From Hyphomicrobiales bacterium (GTDB taxonomy: Bacteria > Pseudomonadota > Alphaproteobacteria > Rhizobiales > Rhizobiaceae), in contig UBMI01000002.1 of assembly GCA_900466475.1 (NCBI GenBank), positions 62,001-126,000 on the forward strand: DNA of 64,000 nucleotides. Direction: 5' to 3'. Positions 9,533 through 19,144 of this stretch are shown here, piece after piece. The position numbers and the translations under genes were made by a program. Below the pieces are notes generated by a model, which ran no database searches, was not told where the DNA came from, and was given only the letters and a program-made list of their open reading frames with translations. Position 1 is the first letter of the stretch. The number at the start of each line of letters is the position of its first letter.

Positions 9533-10528
9533 TTATGCCCCCAGCACGATGTTGGCTGCACTTTCCTTCAGCTCTACACCGAAGGCGCGCTGATAATGCT
9601 CGGCCACCAGCGGACGCTCAAGCTCGTCGCACTTGTTGAGGAAGGTTACCCGGAAGGCAAAGGCGATGTCGCCGAAGATCTCGGCATTCTCGGCCCAGGT
9701 GATGACGGTACGCGGGCTCATGACGGTCGACAGATCGCCGTTCATGAACGAAGCGCGTGTCAAGTCGGCGACGCGGACCATCTTGGAAACCGTGTCACGG
9801 CCTTCCTTGTCCTTGCCGAAACTCTTCACCTTGGCGGCGATGATATTCACTTCGTGGTCGTGCGGCAGATAGTTCAGCGTCGAGACGATAGACCAGCGGT
9901 CCATCTGCGCCTGGTTGATCTGCTGCGTGCCATGGTAGAGGCCCGTCGTATCACCGAGGCCAATCGTGTTGGCAGTCGCAAACAGGCGGAAGGCCGGGTG
10001 AGGGCGAATGACGCGGCTCTGGTCGAGCAGCGTCAGGCGCCCAGAGGATTCCAGCACGCGCTGGATAACGAACATCACGTCCGGGCGGCCGGCATCGTAC
10101 TCATCGAAAACGAGTGCGACATTGTGCTGGTAGGCCCAGGGCAGGATGCCGTCCTTGAATTCGGTGACCTGCAGGCCATCCTTGACTACGATTGCATCCT
10201 TGCCGACGAGATCGATACGGCTGACATGGCTGTCGAGGTTGATACGCACGCACGGCCAGTTGAGGCGGGCGGCGACCTGCTCGATATGTGAAGACTTGCC
10301 CGTGCCGTGGTAGCCGGAAATCATCACGCGTCGGTTATGGGCAAAGCCTGCGAGGATCGCGAGCGTCGTCTCACGGTCGAAGAGGTAGTCGGTATCGAGA
10401 TCAGGCACATAGGCGTCACCCTTGCTGTAGGCGGGAACGCGGATGTCGGAATCGATGCCGAAGGCCTCACGGACCGAAACGGTGGTATCGGGCAGTTCGG
10501 AAATATCAAGTTCGATCTTGCTCATCAT
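9533..10528 (-). CDS. cobS: Aerobic cobaltochelatase subunit CobS
   Basis: AAA+ ATPase subunit of the ATP-dependent cobaltochelatase. Walker [10 protein letters not shown] is near residue 77 and Walker [12 protein letters not shown] near residue 140, followed by a sensor-like LFATANTIG. The N-terminal CobS segment ([17 protein letters not shown], then [15 protein letters not shown]) is present. I start at the first of two adjacent methionines (MMSKIEL, 331 residues); the frame is open 17 codons further upstream but without conserved sequence. First gene of the cobS-cobT pair. No cobalamin riboswitch was recognised upstream. Confidence 0.97.
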   Translation of the reverse strand: MMSKIELDISELPDTTVSVREAFGIDSDIRVPAYSKGDAYVPDLDTDYLFDRETTLAILAGFAHNRRVMISGYHGTGKSSHIEQVAARLNWPCVRINLDSHVSRIDLVGKDAIVVKDGLQVTEFKDGILPWAYQHNVALVFDEYDAGRPDVMFVIQRVLESSGRLTLLDQSRVIRPHPAFRLFATANTIGLGDTTGLYHGTQQINQAQMDRWSIVSTLNYLPHDHEVNIIAAKVKSFGKDKEGRDTVSKMVRVADLTRASFMNGDLSTVMSPRTVITWAENAEIFGDIAFAFRVTFLNKCDELERPLVAEHYQRAFGVELKESAANIVLGA

Positions 10529-10836
10529 GTCTCCAAGGCGGGCGGTGGCACCCGACCATACTGTCTCAGGCCATTTCACAACCGCGACGCCGCGATATCT
10601 GTCCCGCGCCCGTCAGGTTGGAACGTCGGCGATACTTCTCCGGGACTGAAACGAAACCTCGGCGGGATGATGACCGCTGGCGAGCATTCTTGAAAGAGTC
10701 CCGGACAAGAAACGCCGCGTCCGGAAGGTCGGCAGAGGCGATGTCGGGAAAACGCACAAATATGTATGCCGCGGTTGCCTGCGGCCTCAGCCGATGAGGA
10801 CCATACCCGATTGAAGCTTAAGAGCAAGGACGGGAA
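10529..10836. other. Intergenic region between cobS and the J-domain gene
   Basis: About 308 bases without a convincing gene. It must hold the cobS promoter (minus strand). A 63-codon minus-strand frame at 10566-10757 exists but has no recognisable domain. No B12 riboswitch, terminator with a T tract, or structured RNA could be supported. Confidence 0.5.
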
Positions 10837-11457
10837 TTAACAAAAACCGTTCTGCTTCAATAATTGATAGGCCTGGATGACGGCGCGGAAACGCTCTTCC
10901 GAGCCGCGATCGCCACCATTCGCATCGGGGTGATGCTTCTTGACCAGTTCCTTGTACTTGCTCTTGATCTCGGCGGAGGTGGCGTTCGCCGCAAGTCCCA
11001 TCGTATCGAAAGCCTTGGCTTCCAGCGATTTCAGCTTGCGGGCCTGCGGGAAACGCGGGCCGCTGCCCTTGCCGCCGCCTTCTTTTACGAAGCCGAAGGG
11101 ATCCCGCACGCGTGAATAGGAGCCGGAGCGAACTTCGGCATGCAGCGGGCTGTTCTTGGCATCCTTGTTGACGCCAACCGTCCAGGTGGGGCGATGACCT
11201 GTTATCGCCTCCTTCTGGTAGCGCGCGATTTCGCCGTCCGAGAGGCCGGAGAAATAATTGTATCCCTTGTTGTAGTCCTTGACGTGCTCGAAACAGAACA
11301 AAAAGAACTGGCCTTCCGCATTGCGTCCCACAGGAGCGCGATGCGTGCCTTTTTTGTCGCAGCCGTCCCACTGGCAAGTTGGAGGCGCCTGCTCGGGCTC
11401 CTGCTCTCGCCTGCGGCGCGTACGGATGCGATCGAAGTATTTGGAATCAAGTCTCAT
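10837..11457 (-). CDS. J-domain (DnaJ-like) protein
   Basis: A 206-residue protein with its J domain at the C terminus (about residues 140-206) rather than the N terminus; the HPD motif is in KKHHPDANGGDRGSEERF. The N-terminal half contains two cysteine/histidine patches, CQWDGCDKKGTHRAP and LFCFEHVKDYNKGY, which look like a small zinc-binding module found in rhizobial DnaJ homologues. It would stimulate the ATPase of an Hsp70 such as DnaK, but the client is unknown. Start at MRLDSKYFDRIR. It is divergent from bolA, with the promoter region at 11458-11562. Confidence 0.9.
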   Translation of the reverse strand: MRLDSKYFDRIRTRRRREQEPEQAPPTCQWDGCDKKGTHRAPVGRNAEGQFFLFCFEHVKDYNKGYNYFSGLSDGEIARYQKEAITGHRPTWTVGVNKDAKNSPLHAEVRSGSYSRVRDPFGFVKEGGGKGSGPRFPQARKLKSLEAKAFDTMGLAANATSAEIKSKYKELVKKHHPDANGGDRGSEERFRAVIQAYQLLKQNGFC

Positions 11458-11562
11458 GACGGCGCTAATTATGGGGCTGCAGACCGATGACAACAAGAAT
11501 TGACAAACGGGAATGTTGCTGGCTTGGTGGGAACCTTTTTCGTGAACTCAGAAGACCCGGTG

Positions 11563-11844
11563 ATGACACTCCAGACCAGCATCGAAGAGAAGCTCAAGGC
11601 GACCTTCGCACCCGAACGCCTTTCCGTCATCAACGAGAGCCATCTGCATGCCGGCCACCAGCCGGACATCACAGGCGCCGGCGAGACACATATGCGTGTG
11701 CGCATCGTCTCTGCAAAATTCGTCGGCATGTCTCGGCTGCAACGGCATAGGGCGATCACCGACCTCCTGAAGCCCGAACTGGATGCCGGGCTTCACGCAT
11801 TGGCCGTCGAACCGGCAGCGCCCGGCGAACCGACGCGCTGGTAA
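11563..11844 (+). CDS. bolA: BolA-family protein
   Basis: A 93-residue BolA-like protein; family members bind monothiol glutaredoxins through a [2Fe-2S] cluster and take part in iron-sulfur/iron homeostasis or act as DNA-binding regulators. Seen: KLKATFAPERLSVINESHLHAGH with the conserved His of the cluster-binding loop, and RHRAITDLLKPELDAGLHAL at the C terminus. The ATG at 11563 was chosen; a GTG one codon earlier is possible. Divergent from the J-domain gene, a common arrangement in Rhizobiales; its end lies three bases from the convergent DUF2938 gene. Confidence 0.93.
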   Translation: MTLQTSIEEKLKATFAPERLSVINESHLHAGHQPDITGAGETHMRVRIVSAKFVGMSRLQRHRAITDLLKPELDAGLHALAVEPAAPGEPTRW

Positions 11845-11847
11845 TCC

Positions 11848-12327
11848 TTAGCGAATAATCAGCGCGGTCGCGTAAAGGCCGAAACCGAACACGGTGTGGG
11901 CCAGCAAATTAAGCACGCGAACCTTGGTAGGGTTCGGCGTCTTCGAAGCTGCCCACCCGAGGCCGAGGCCAGGCTGCATCAGAAACCAGCCCGCTCCGAC
12001 GGTGACGATACCGAGGATCCAGGCCGGCAGGAACGTCGGGGCGGCAAACCAGGCCGGGCCGACAAAGATCGCCAGCAGGATGCCGTAGAGGATGCCGACG
12101 ACATAGTGGCCGATCCAGCCGAGCGCCAGCTCGCTGGCATAGGGCGCGGCATCACCGATATTGTCATGGAAGACCTTGCCCTTGCCGAGATGCCAGAACC
12201 AGCGGCCGGCCGGCGCCCAGTTCGGCGACGGCGTCACGCCGAGCTTTGCGAGCAGGATCGCCCAGAGATCCATGAGGATGGTTGCCCCGATGCCGATGAC
12301 GACGGAGCGCCAGATGATGTCGAACAT
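11848..12327 (-). CDS. DUF2938 integral membrane protein
   Basis: A 159-residue membrane protein with four predicted helices: DIIWRSVVIGIGATILMDLW, GHYVVGILYGILLAIFVGPA, AWILGIVTVGAGWFLM and a C-terminal LLAHTVFGFGLYATAL. The conserved pattern TPSPNWAPAGRWFWHLGKG and LGWIGHYVVG matches DUF2938. Function unknown. I start at MFDIIWRSVV; an in-frame ATG nine codons earlier would add a hydrophilic extension. Convergent with bolA and 64 bases downstream of the CorC-type gene end, probably a separate transcript. Confidence 0.82.
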   Translation of the reverse strand: MFDIIWRSVVIGIGATILMDLWAILLAKLGVTPSPNWAPAGRWFWHLGKGKVFHDNIGDAAPYASELALGWIGHYVVGILYGILLAIFVGPAWFAAPTFLPAWILGIVTVGAGWFLMQPGLGLGWAASKTPNPTKVRVLNLLAHTVFGFGLYATALIIR

Positions 12328-12391
12328 GTCAGATCCTGCGGAATGAGCCGGCATCAGGAGGTCTCCAGATGCCCGGCAACGGAAAACTTGG

Positions 12392-13702
12392 TCAGGCGGG
12401 TTTCGTTTCGTCTTCCTCGGCGGGACGAATGCGAAGCTTGGTGATGCGGTTCTTCTCCCGCTTCATGACGACGAAGCGTTTGCCGTAGAAGGTGAAGGCC
12501 TGCCGCTCCTCGGGAATGGTCATCGATTCATGGATGACGAGGCCGGCAATCGTCGTCGCCTCCTCATCCGGCAGGTTCCAGTCCAGTGCGCGGTTGAGAT
12601 CGCGGATCGGTACGCCGCCATCGACGACGATCGAACCGTCGGCCTCCTGTCTTACGCCCTGCATGTCGATATCGTGTTCGTCGGAGATATCGCCGACGAT
12701 TTCTTCGAGAATATCCTCGAGCGTCACGATGCCCTGCACCTCGCCATATTCATCGACGACCACGGCGAAATGCTGCTTGCGGCGAAGGAAGGCATTGAGC
12801 TGGTCTTCGAGATTGGTGCTGTCGGGCACGAACCAGGGCTTCTGGGCGATCTTCACGATATCGAGCTGCTGCGGTTCCATGTTCGGCTCGGCCAGCGCCC
12901 TGAGCAGATCCTTGGCGTGTACGACGCCGATGATGTTGTCGATCGTACCGCGCCACAGCGGCATGCGTGTATAGGGACTTTCGAGGATCGCCCGGACCAC
13001 CGCTTCCGGCGGATCGTCGGCATTGATCGCCCGCATCGCCATGCGGTGGACCATGATATCGGAAAGCTCGAGTTCGCCGAGATCGAGCACGCCCCCGAGA
13101 CGGTCACGGTCGGCCTTGACGACAGAACCCTCGCGATGCAGCAGGTCGACGGCGCCGCGCAGCTCCTCATGGGCTGACAGCATCGAGACTTCGCGCGACA
13201 GGTTGATGCCGAAAAGACCAAGGATCTTGCGCACGATCGCATTGACGAAGGAAGAGAGTGGGCCGACCACGGCGACGAAGAGCCGCGTCGGTATTGCAAC
13301 GTTGAGCGCAAAGCGCTCCGGCTTGGAGATCGCCCAGCTCTTCGGCAGAACCTCTGCGAAGATCACGAGGATGATGGTCATGGCAAGCGTTGCCAGTGCC
13401 ACGCCGGAATTGCCGAAGATCCCCAGAAACACGCTTGTCGCCAGCGACGACGACAGGATGTTGGCGAGATTATTGCCGATCAGCAGCGCACCGATCAGCC
13501 GGTCACGACGCTCGATGAGGGTTCTGACGAGACCGGCACGCTCATCGCCATTGGCTTCCAGCGTATGGATCCGACTTCTCGAAACGGCAGTCAGCGCGGT
13601 CTCGGATCCCGAAAAGAAGGCAGACATCAACACCAGGGCCACGATCGAAACGATCTCCGGCCAGTAGACCGACAAAAACGCCAGGGTGCCCTCGACTGAC
13701 AT
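12392..13702 (-). CDS. CNNM/HlyC-CorC family membrane protein
   Basis: A 436-residue protein with an N-terminal CNNM (DUF21) transmembrane domain, including the family signature FFSGSETALTAVSRSRI, two CBS domains (around HAKDLLRALAEPN and VVVDEYGEVQGIVTLEDILEEIVGDI), and a C-terminal CorC_HlyC domain. Relatives take part in magnesium/cobalt efflux or are annotated as hemolysin-like; bacterial CNNM proteins are Mg2+ transporters. Its ATG overlaps the aroB stop by one base (TAATG), so it is translationally coupled as third gene of aroK-aroB. Transport substrate is inferred from family. Confidence 0.9.
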   Translation of the reverse strand: MSVEGTLAFLSVYWPEIVSIVALVLMSAFFSGSETALTAVSRSRIHTLEANGDERAGLVRTLIERRDRLIGALLIGNNLANILSSSLATSVFLGIFGNSGVALATLAMTIILVIFAEVLPKSWAISKPERFALNVAIPTRLFVAVVGPLSSFVNAIVRKILGLFGINLSREVSMLSAHEELRGAVDLLHREGSVVKADRDRLGGVLDLGELELSDIMVHRMAMRAINADDPPEAVVRAILESPYTRMPLWRGTIDNIIGVVHAKDLLRALAEPNMEPQQLDIVKIAQKPWFVPDSTNLEDQLNAFLRRKQHFAVVVDEYGEVQGIVTLEDILEEIVGDISDEHDIDMQGVRQEADGSIVVDGGVPIRDLNRALDWNLPDEEATTIAGLVIHESMTIPEERQAFTFYGKRFVVMKREKNRITKLRIRPAEEDETKPA

Positions 13703-14832
13703 TAGGGATGTTTTTCCTTGAGAAAGCTGACCACTTCGGAAGCCGGCACGTCGTCGGCGACGAAAGACTGCCCGATGCCGCGGGTAAGAATGAAGGTGAG
13801 CTTGCCGCCCTTGACCTTCTTGTCCTGCGCGATCGCATCCATCAGCACTTCGGCCGGCGGCAGGGTGCCCGGAATTTCCGACATGCGGGTCGGCAAGCCG
13901 ACCGCCTTCAGATGCGCCTCGACACGGCGGGCATCGTCCGGGCTCGCAAGGTTCATGCGCGCCGAAAATTCATGCGCCAGCACCATGCCGATTGAAACCC
14001 CTTCACCGTGAACAAGCCGGCTGCTGTCATATGCGGTCGCAGCCTCCAGCGCATGACCGAACGTATGGCCAAGATTGAGCAGTGCCCGCTGGCCGTTTTC
14101 ACGCTCGTCGGCGACGACGACATCCGCCTTCGCCTGGCAGCTGACGGCAATTGCTTCGATGCGCGCGGAGCCACCGGCAAAGACTGCCTGCCAGTTGTTC
14201 TCCAGCCAGGCAAAGAAATCCGGCTTGTCGATCAGGCCGTATTTCGCGACTTCGGCGTAGCCAGCGCGGAATTCGCGCTCGCTCAGGGAATTCAGAACAT
14301 CCGTATCGGCGAGAACGAGGTCCGGCTGATGAAAAACGCCGATGAGGTTTTTGCCGTGGCGGCTGTTGATGCCGGTCTTGCCGCCGACGGAGGAATCCAC
14401 CTGGGCCAGCAGCGAGGTCGGCACCTGCACGAATCGTACGCCGCGCCTGACAATACCGGCAGCAAAACCCGAGAGGTCGCCGATGACGCCGCCGCCGAGT
14501 GCGATGACATAGTCGTTGCGTTCGACGCGCGCTTCCAGAACCTTGTCGCAGACATTGATCAGATGCTCGAAGCTCTTAGTCTTCTCGCCGGCCGGCAAGA
14601 CGACTGCCGCTGAGGCTATGCCTGCAGCATCCAGACTTGCCTTCAAAGCGTCGAGATAAAGCGGCGCCACATGTTCGTCGGTGATGATGGCGGCCTTGCG
14701 CCCCTTGAGCCGCGAGGCAATCTCGGCACCTGCGCCGGCGATCAGCCCTGGCCCGATCATGATATCGTATGCCCGTTCGCCAAGCGGCACATGCACTTTG
14801 CGGACAGCGGAAGCGGGGGTTATCGCGTTCAT
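13702..14832 (-). CDS. aroB: 3-Dehydroquinate synthase
   Basis: Second enzyme of the shikimate pathway, converting DAHP to 3-dehydroquinate using NAD and a divalent metal. The 376-residue protein has the NAD-binding ALGGGVIGDLSGFAAGIVRRG segment, the PTSLLAQVDSSVGGKTGIN motif, the metal-binding LNLGHTFGHALE and EGVSIGMVLA. Its start overlaps the aroK stop by four bases (ATGA) and its stop overlaps the following CNNM gene by one base, a tightly coupled operon. Confidence 0.97.
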   Translation of the reverse strand: MNAITPASAVRKVHVPLGERAYDIMIGPGLIAGAGAEIASRLKGRKAAIITDEHVAPLYLDALKASLDAAGIASAAVVLPAGEKTKSFEHLINVCDKVLEARVERNDYVIALGGGVIGDLSGFAAGIVRRGVRFVQVPTSLLAQVDSSVGGKTGINSRHGKNLIGVFHQPDLVLADTDVLNSLSEREFRAGYAEVAKYGLIDKPDFFAWLENNWQAVFAGGSARIEAIAVSCQAKADVVVADERENGQRALLNLGHTFGHALEAATAYDSSRLVHGEGVSIGMVLAHEFSARMNLASPDDARRVEAHLKAVGLPTRMSEIPGTLPPAEVLMDAIAQDKKVKGGKLTFILTRGIGQSFVADDVPASEVVSFLKEKHP

Positions 14833-15419
14833 GATACTGCACTTTCCTTCTGCGCCTCGACCACGGCTCTCAGCACTTCATCGGCCATGACTTCCTTGCG
14901 TACGTCGCGCGAAAGCACCGTCAGATCGGCTTCGGCATAAACCGGGTAGCGGGCATTCATCAGATTTTCGAGTGTCTGCTTCGGATTTTCAGTCTTCAGG
15001 AGCGGGCGTGTGTCACGCTTGTTGACCCGTTCCCAGAGGACCTCGAGATCGGCCTTCAGCCAGACCGAAAGGCCGCCCTTCTTGATATGTCTGCGCGTCC
15101 GGGCATTGATGAAGGCGCCGCCGCCGGTGGAGACGACGCGCGGACCGCCCTTGAGCAGGCGCTTCATGACCCGCGCTTCGAGCGCGCGGAACTCCTCCTC
15201 TCCATAGGCAGCGAAAAGTTCCGTGATCGTCATGCGCGAAACGCGCTCGATCTCGATATCGCTGTCGATGAAGGGGACGCCGAGCTGGTGCGCAACGAGG
15301 CGGCCCACCGAGGATTTTCCGGCTCCCATAAGGCCGACGAGGATCAGATTGCGTGAACCGAGCGCGGCGCGAGCTCTGTCTCTCAGGCTGTCTGCAACGG
15401 AAACTGGCGGTTCACTCAT
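14829..15419 (-). CDS. aroK: Shikimate kinase
   Basis: Phosphorylates shikimate at C3 with ATP. The Walker A GLMGAGKSSVGR is near residue 35 and FIDSDIEIE supplies the shikimate-binding DxD; STGGGAF and the NKRDTRPLL lid arginine are present. I start at MSEPPVSVADSLRDRARAAL (196 residues); an in-frame ATG four codons upstream is equally possible. First gene of aroK-aroB-CNNM. The 148-base gap to the divergent small membrane gene contains both promoters. Confidence 0.96.
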   Translation of the reverse strand: MSEPPVSVADSLRDRARAALGSRNLILVGLMGAGKSSVGRLVAHQLGVPFIDSDIEIERVSRMTITELFAAYGEEEFRALEARVMKRLLKGGPRVVSTGGGAFINARTRRHIKKGGLSVWLKADLEVLWERVNKRDTRPLLKTENPKQTLENLMNARYPVYAEADLTVLSRDVRKEVMADEVLRAVVEAQKESAVS

Positions 15420-15567
15420 CGGTCCATTCACACTTTGTTTGCAAACGGTATCGACAAATGCGGGTGTAGCGTCAAGTCGCGGGCAAGGGAATCATGACAC
15501 CCATGCCGCTTCTTGCGCTTGCAAATATGCTTCTTATAACAGAAGCAGAGTTCTAAGGAGTAGTCGG

Positions 15568-15744
15568 ATGCCGACCCTGATCCGTTTCCTGTCCGTCCTG
15601 GCGGTCATTGCCGGACTGATCTATGGAGCGATGTGGGCGCTCGTCACCTTCGTCGAGCCGCAGGAGCGGGACGTGACGATCCGCATTCCCTCCGAACGGG
15701 TGAACCCGCCTTCGACCGGCACGATCAACACCACGAAGAAATGA
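15568..15744 (+). CDS. Small single-pass membrane protein
   Basis: A 58-residue predicted protein with one N-terminal transmembrane helix ([20 protein letters not shown]) followed by a polar tail with a proline-rich region, ending NTTKK. The ATG is preceded by the good ribosome binding site TAAGGAG. It ends four bases before the xerD start and so is probably translated on the same message. No known function; it recurs in front of xerD in related genomes as far as I recall, which is not verified here. Confidence 0.75.
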   Translation: MPTLIRFLSVLAVIAGLIYGAMWALVTFVEPQERDVTIRIPSERVNPPSTGTINTTKK

Positions 15745-15748
15745 CGCG

Positions 15749-16702
15749 ATGAAGGATCTCGGCCGCGTCCATGTGGAATCATTTCTGGAAATGATGAGCG
15801 CCGAGCGGGGTGCAGCGGTCAATACGCTGCAATCCTACGAACGCGATCTGGATGACCTACGCTCTTTTCTGCACGGTCGCAGCATCCGATTGACCGAGGC
15901 AGGTTCGGGTGATCTCGGCGCCTATCTCGCCTCGCTATCCGCGCAGGGTTTCAAGCCCTCCTCGCAGGCTCGCCGGCTTGCCGCCATGCGCCAGTTCTAC
16001 AAGTTCCTCTATGCCGAGGGCCTGCGCACAGACGATCCGACCGGCATTCTTGATGCGCCGAAGAAAGGCCGGGCGCTTCCGAAGACCATGGGCGTCGGCG
16101 AGGTAACGAAGCTGCTCACCCAGGCGGAGGCCGAAGCAGCTGACCCGGCCCCCGGTCAGCTTCATCGCCTGCGCATGCTGGCGCTGCTGGAATTGCTCTA
16201 CGCCACCGGCATGCGCGTCAGCGAACTCGTCTCGCTTCCCGCCCGCGTTCTCGATCAGGAGGGCCGCTTTCTGATGATCCGCGGCAAGGGCAACAAGGAG
16301 CGGCTGGTACCCCTTTCCCAATCCGCCATTGCCGCGCTGAAAGCCTACGGTCGCCTGCTGGCAGTCGAGAACGCAGCATCAAAAGAGCCTCAGGACAGTC
16401 CCTGGCTTTTTCCTGCCGCCTCGAAGGAAGGTTACCTGCCCCGCCAGGTCTTCGCCCGCGATCTCAAAAATCTGGCAATCCGCGCGGGTCTCACACCGTC
16501 GATGATTTCGCCGCACGTCATGAGACACGCCTTCGCGAGCCATCTTCTGGCAAATGGTGCGGACCTGCGTGTCGTGCAGGAACTCCTCGGCCATTCGGAC
16601 ATTTCGACGACACAAATCTATACGCATGTTCTGGAAGAACGTCTGCAGCAGCTCGTCCATACGCACCACCCCCTTGCAAAACAGGCGAAAAAGCACGAAT
16701 AG
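15749..16702 (+). CDS. xerD: Tyrosine recombinase XerD
   Basis: Site-specific recombinase that with XerC resolves chromosome dimers at dif. The 317-residue protein has the N-terminal SAM-like core-binding domain and a C-terminal catalytic domain with the full set of residues: Arg in [12 protein letters not shown], Lys in [11 protein letters not shown], HxxR in [15 protein letters not shown], His in [12 protein letters not shown] and the nucleophile Tyr in QIYTHV. Length and spacing are those of housekeeping XerD, not of a phage integrase, and there are no mobile-element genes around it. Downstream of a small membrane protein and upstream of accA. Confidence 0.94.
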   Translation: MKDLGRVHVESFLEMMSAERGAAVNTLQSYERDLDDLRSFLHGRSIRLTEAGSGDLGAYLASLSAQGFKPSSQARRLAAMRQFYKFLYAEGLRTDDPTGILDAPKKGRALPKTMGVGEVTKLLTQAEAEAADPAPGQLHRLRMLALLELLYATGMRVSELVSLPARVLDQEGRFLMIRGKGNKERLVPLSQSAIAALKAYGRLLAVENAASKEPQDSPWLFPAASKEGYLPRQVFARDLKNLAIRAGLTPSMISPHVMRHAFASHLLANGADLRVVQELLGHSDISTTQIYTHVLEERLQQLVHTHHPLAKQAKKHE

Positions 16703-16764
16703 GACCGGCGACAAGGGGCGGAACCAGGAAACTGCCCCGAGCACAAGGAACGGAAACGCACCTC

Positions 16765-17718
16765 ATGCACAACTATCTCGACTTCGAAAAGCCGATCTCC
16801 GACCTCGAAGGTAAGATCATCGAGCTTAAGAAGCTGGCGACGGAAGACGAAAGCATCGACACCTCCGACGAAGTCGGCAGGCTCGAAGTCCGCGTCCGCG
16901 AGGCGATCGTCGAGATCTATTCCAAGCTCAATGCCTGGCAGAAGACGCAGGTCGCGCGCCATCCGCAGCGTCCGCATTTCGTCGACTATGCCAAGACGCT
17001 CTTCCAGGAATTCACGCCGCTTGCCGGCGACCGCAAATTTTCCGAGGATGCCGCCATCCAGGCCGGTCTTGCCCGCTTCCGTGGCCAGCCGGTCGCCGTC
17101 ATCGGCCAGGAAAAGGGCAACGACACCAAGAGCCGCCTGAAGCACAATTTCGGCAGCGCCCGCCCGGAAGGTTACCGCAAGGCGATCCGCATCCTTGAGA
17201 TGGCTGACCGCTTCCAGCTTCCTGTTATCACCCTCGTCGATACCGCAGGCGCTTATCCCGGCGTCGGTGCCGAAGAACGCGGCCAGGCCGAAGCCATCGC
17301 CCGTTCGACGGAAATGTGCCTCGGCGTCAAGGTGCCGCTGATCTCCATCGTCATCGGAGAAGGCGGCTCAGGCGGTGCGATTGCGATCGCCACCGGCAAC
17401 CGCGTCTACATGCTCGAGCATTCGATCTATAGTGTCATCTCGCCGGAAGGCGCCGCTTCGATCCTCTGGCGCGATTCCACCCGCGCCAAGGAAGCGGCAA
17501 CCAATATGAAGATCACCGCCGAGGACCTGAAGGGGCTCGGTGTCATCGACGGCATCATCCCCGAACCGCTCGGCGGCGCGCATCGTGATCCCGACAGCGT
17601 TATCGCCGCAACCGGCGATGTCATCGCCAATGCGCTTGCCGAAATGGCTCCCCGTTCCGGCGAACAATTGCGCAACGAGCGCCGCCAGAAATTCCTCGCC
17701 ATGGGCCGCAATCTGTAA
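16765..17718 (+). CDS. accA: Acetyl-CoA carboxylase carboxyltransferase subunit alpha
   Basis: Alpha subunit of the carboxyltransferase that transfers CO2 from carboxybiotin to acetyl-CoA, first committed step of fatty-acid synthesis. The 317-residue protein has the N-terminal [20 protein letters not shown] coiled segment, [28 protein letters not shown] and [12 protein letters not shown], all characteristic of AccA. ATG at 16765 follows the ACAAGGAACG ribosome-binding region. Sixty-two bases downstream of xerD; a separate promoter is possible in that gap. Confidence 0.97.
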   Translation: MHNYLDFEKPISDLEGKIIELKKLATEDESIDTSDEVGRLEVRVREAIVEIYSKLNAWQKTQVARHPQRPHFVDYAKTLFQEFTPLAGDRKFSEDAAIQAGLARFRGQPVAVIGQEKGNDTKSRLKHNFGSARPEGYRKAIRILEMADRFQLPVITLVDTAGAYPGVGAEERGQAEAIARSTEMCLGVKVPLISIVIGEGGSGGAIAIATGNRVYMLEHSIYSVISPEGAASILWRDSTRAKEAATNMKITAEDLKGLGVIDGIIPEPLGGAHRDPDSVIAATGDVIANALAEMAPRSGEQLRNERRQKFLAMGRNL

Positions 17719-17912
17719 ATTCCACAGGCCGATAGAGCTGATTGGGGCCAAATCTTGGCCACAATAATGTTATCTGTAACATTGCGCTTGCGGGACACGT
17801 CCGCGCAAGTCATAGGCTGGTAAGGATTTATCAAGTATAAGCCGCCTATGATTCCGCGCTACGCCCGGTTTCCGTAAGCGGGTTGGGTCGCATTATTGAA
17901 TGGGCTGATTGA

Positions 17913-19139
17913 ATGCGCATACGTCATTTTGCCTATGTTTCGCTCATGGCGCTGGCTCTGACCGGCTGCAATGATGCATTGGAATCGGCTCAAGGCATCG
18001 ACCTTTCGACCGTCAAGAACAAGGTGGAGCAGCCGCTTCCCGCCCATATCCTTGCCGACATGTCCGCCAAGAGCATGGACCGCAACTCGCCGATCATGAT
18101 CCGCATTTTCAAGGAAGAAGGTGCGCTGGAAGTCTGGAAGGCGAAGACGGACAATCGGTTCGAGAAGATCGCCGGTTATAAGATCTGCGCCTGGTCCGGC
18201 AAGCTCGGTCCGAAGGTCAAGACCGGCGACCGGCAGGCGCCGGAAGGCTTCTACAACCTTAGCCGCGCCAACCTGAACCCCAATTCCAAATATTATCTGG
18301 CGATCAACACCGGTTTCCCGAACCGCTATGATGCCGTCAACGGCCGCACCGGCAGCGACCTGATGATCCACGGTGCCTGCTCGTCGTCCGGCTGTTACTC
18401 GATGACCGACCAGCAGGTTCTGGAAATCTACGCCTTCGCCCGTGACGCCTTCAAGGGCGGCCAGGAAAGCGTGCAGCTTCAGGCCTTCCCCTTCCGCATG
18501 ACCGCCGAGAACATGGTCAAGCACCGTCTCGATCAGAATTACGATTTCTGGAAGATGCTGAAGGTCGGCTACGACAATTTCGAAGTTACCAAGCGTCCGC
18601 CGGAAGTGAATGTCTGCGAGAAGAAATACGTCTTCAACCAGCAGGCCACGAACGGCGGCAGCTTCAATCCGGCCGGCGCCTGCCCGGCCATGTCGACGCC
18701 GCCGGCGCTGACGGCAGCGCTCGCCTCCTATGGCAAGACCTATGATGCGGATTATCAGACGGCGCTGAAGAAATATGACGGGCTTGCCTGGTACGACCCG
18801 ACGGAAGCAGAACGCAAGGCTGTGGTCGCCAAGCAGCGCAAGGGTCGTGAACTCGCCTATGCTCCAACCGGCACGTCGCTTGAGGCCGGCCGCATGGTCA
18901 AGGTTGCCGAACTCGAAGACATGATGGCCAATCAGGCCGCAAAGAGCGTTGCTGCAAAGACCGTAGCGACTGCGACGCCGACGACACAGGCGCAGGCCAC
19001 GACCGTTGCTGCCGCGCTGCCGGCCAATATTCCGGTGCCGATGCAGAACCCGCTGGCCTATGCAGCGCCCGAACCCGCGCCGCAAGAAACCGCTGATGCA
19101 ACCAAGAAGCCGTTCTGGAAGTTCTGGGCCAGGAACTGA
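17913..19139 (+). CDS. L,D-transpeptidase (YkuD) lipoprotein
   Basis: A 408-residue envelope protein with a lipoprotein signal: MRIRHFAYVSLMALALTGC places the lipobox LTGC at residues 16-19. The catalytic YkuD motif is HGACSSSGCYSMTD (about residues 150-163), with the nucleophile cysteine in SGC. The family resembles E. coli YafK/LdtF-like proteins that act on peptidoglycan stem peptides, either cross-linking or cleaving attached lipoproteins. The C-terminal ~100 residues are Ala/Thr/Pro rich and low complexity. The 194-base upstream gap carries its promoter. A TusA-like gene starts five bases after its stop. Confidence 0.9.
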   Translation: MRIRHFAYVSLMALALTGCNDALESAQGIDLSTVKNKVEQPLPAHILADMSAKSMDRNSPIMIRIFKEEGALEVWKAKTDNRFEKIAGYKICAWSGKLGPKVKTGDRQAPEGFYNLSRANLNPNSKYYLAINTGFPNRYDAVNGRTGSDLMIHGACSSSGCYSMTDQQVLEIYAFARDAFKGGQESVQLQAFPFRMTAENMVKHRLDQNYDFWKMLKVGYDNFEVTKRPPEVNVCEKKYVFNQQATNGGSFNPAGACPAMSTPPALTAALASYGKTYDADYQTALKKYDGLAWYDPTEAERKAVVAKQRKGRELAYAPTGTSLEAGRMVKVAELEDMMANQAAKSVAAKTVATATPTTQAQATTVAAALPANIPVPMQNPLAYAAPEPAPQETADATKKPFWKFWARN

Positions 19140-19144
19140 CCGGC

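Noticed and set aside
8468..10291. A 607-codon plus-strand open frame opposite cobT and cobS
   Set aside because: It lies entirely antisense to two confidently identified genes; the translation is a shadow rich in Arg/His/Leu with no domain and no ribosome site.
10700..10745. A GTCCGGAAGG stretch that resembles the SRP RNA tetraloop region
   Set aside because: The flanks do not form the required symmetric helix (GGTCAGGTCCGGAAGGAAGC-like context is missing), so no 4.5S RNA is called.
10566..10757. A 63-codon minus-strand frame upstream of cobS
   Set aside because: No domain, no strong ribosome site and basic low-complexity composition; not sufficient for a gene.
15749..16702. Tyrosine recombinase as a mobile-element integrase
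   Set aside because: Length, motif spacing and accA neighbourhood fit housekeeping XerD; no other mobile genes nearby.
17859..19085. A 408-codon minus-strand frame opposite the L,D-transpeptidase gene
   Set aside because: The plus-strand frame has a lipobox and catalytic YkuD motif; the antisense frame has no such support.
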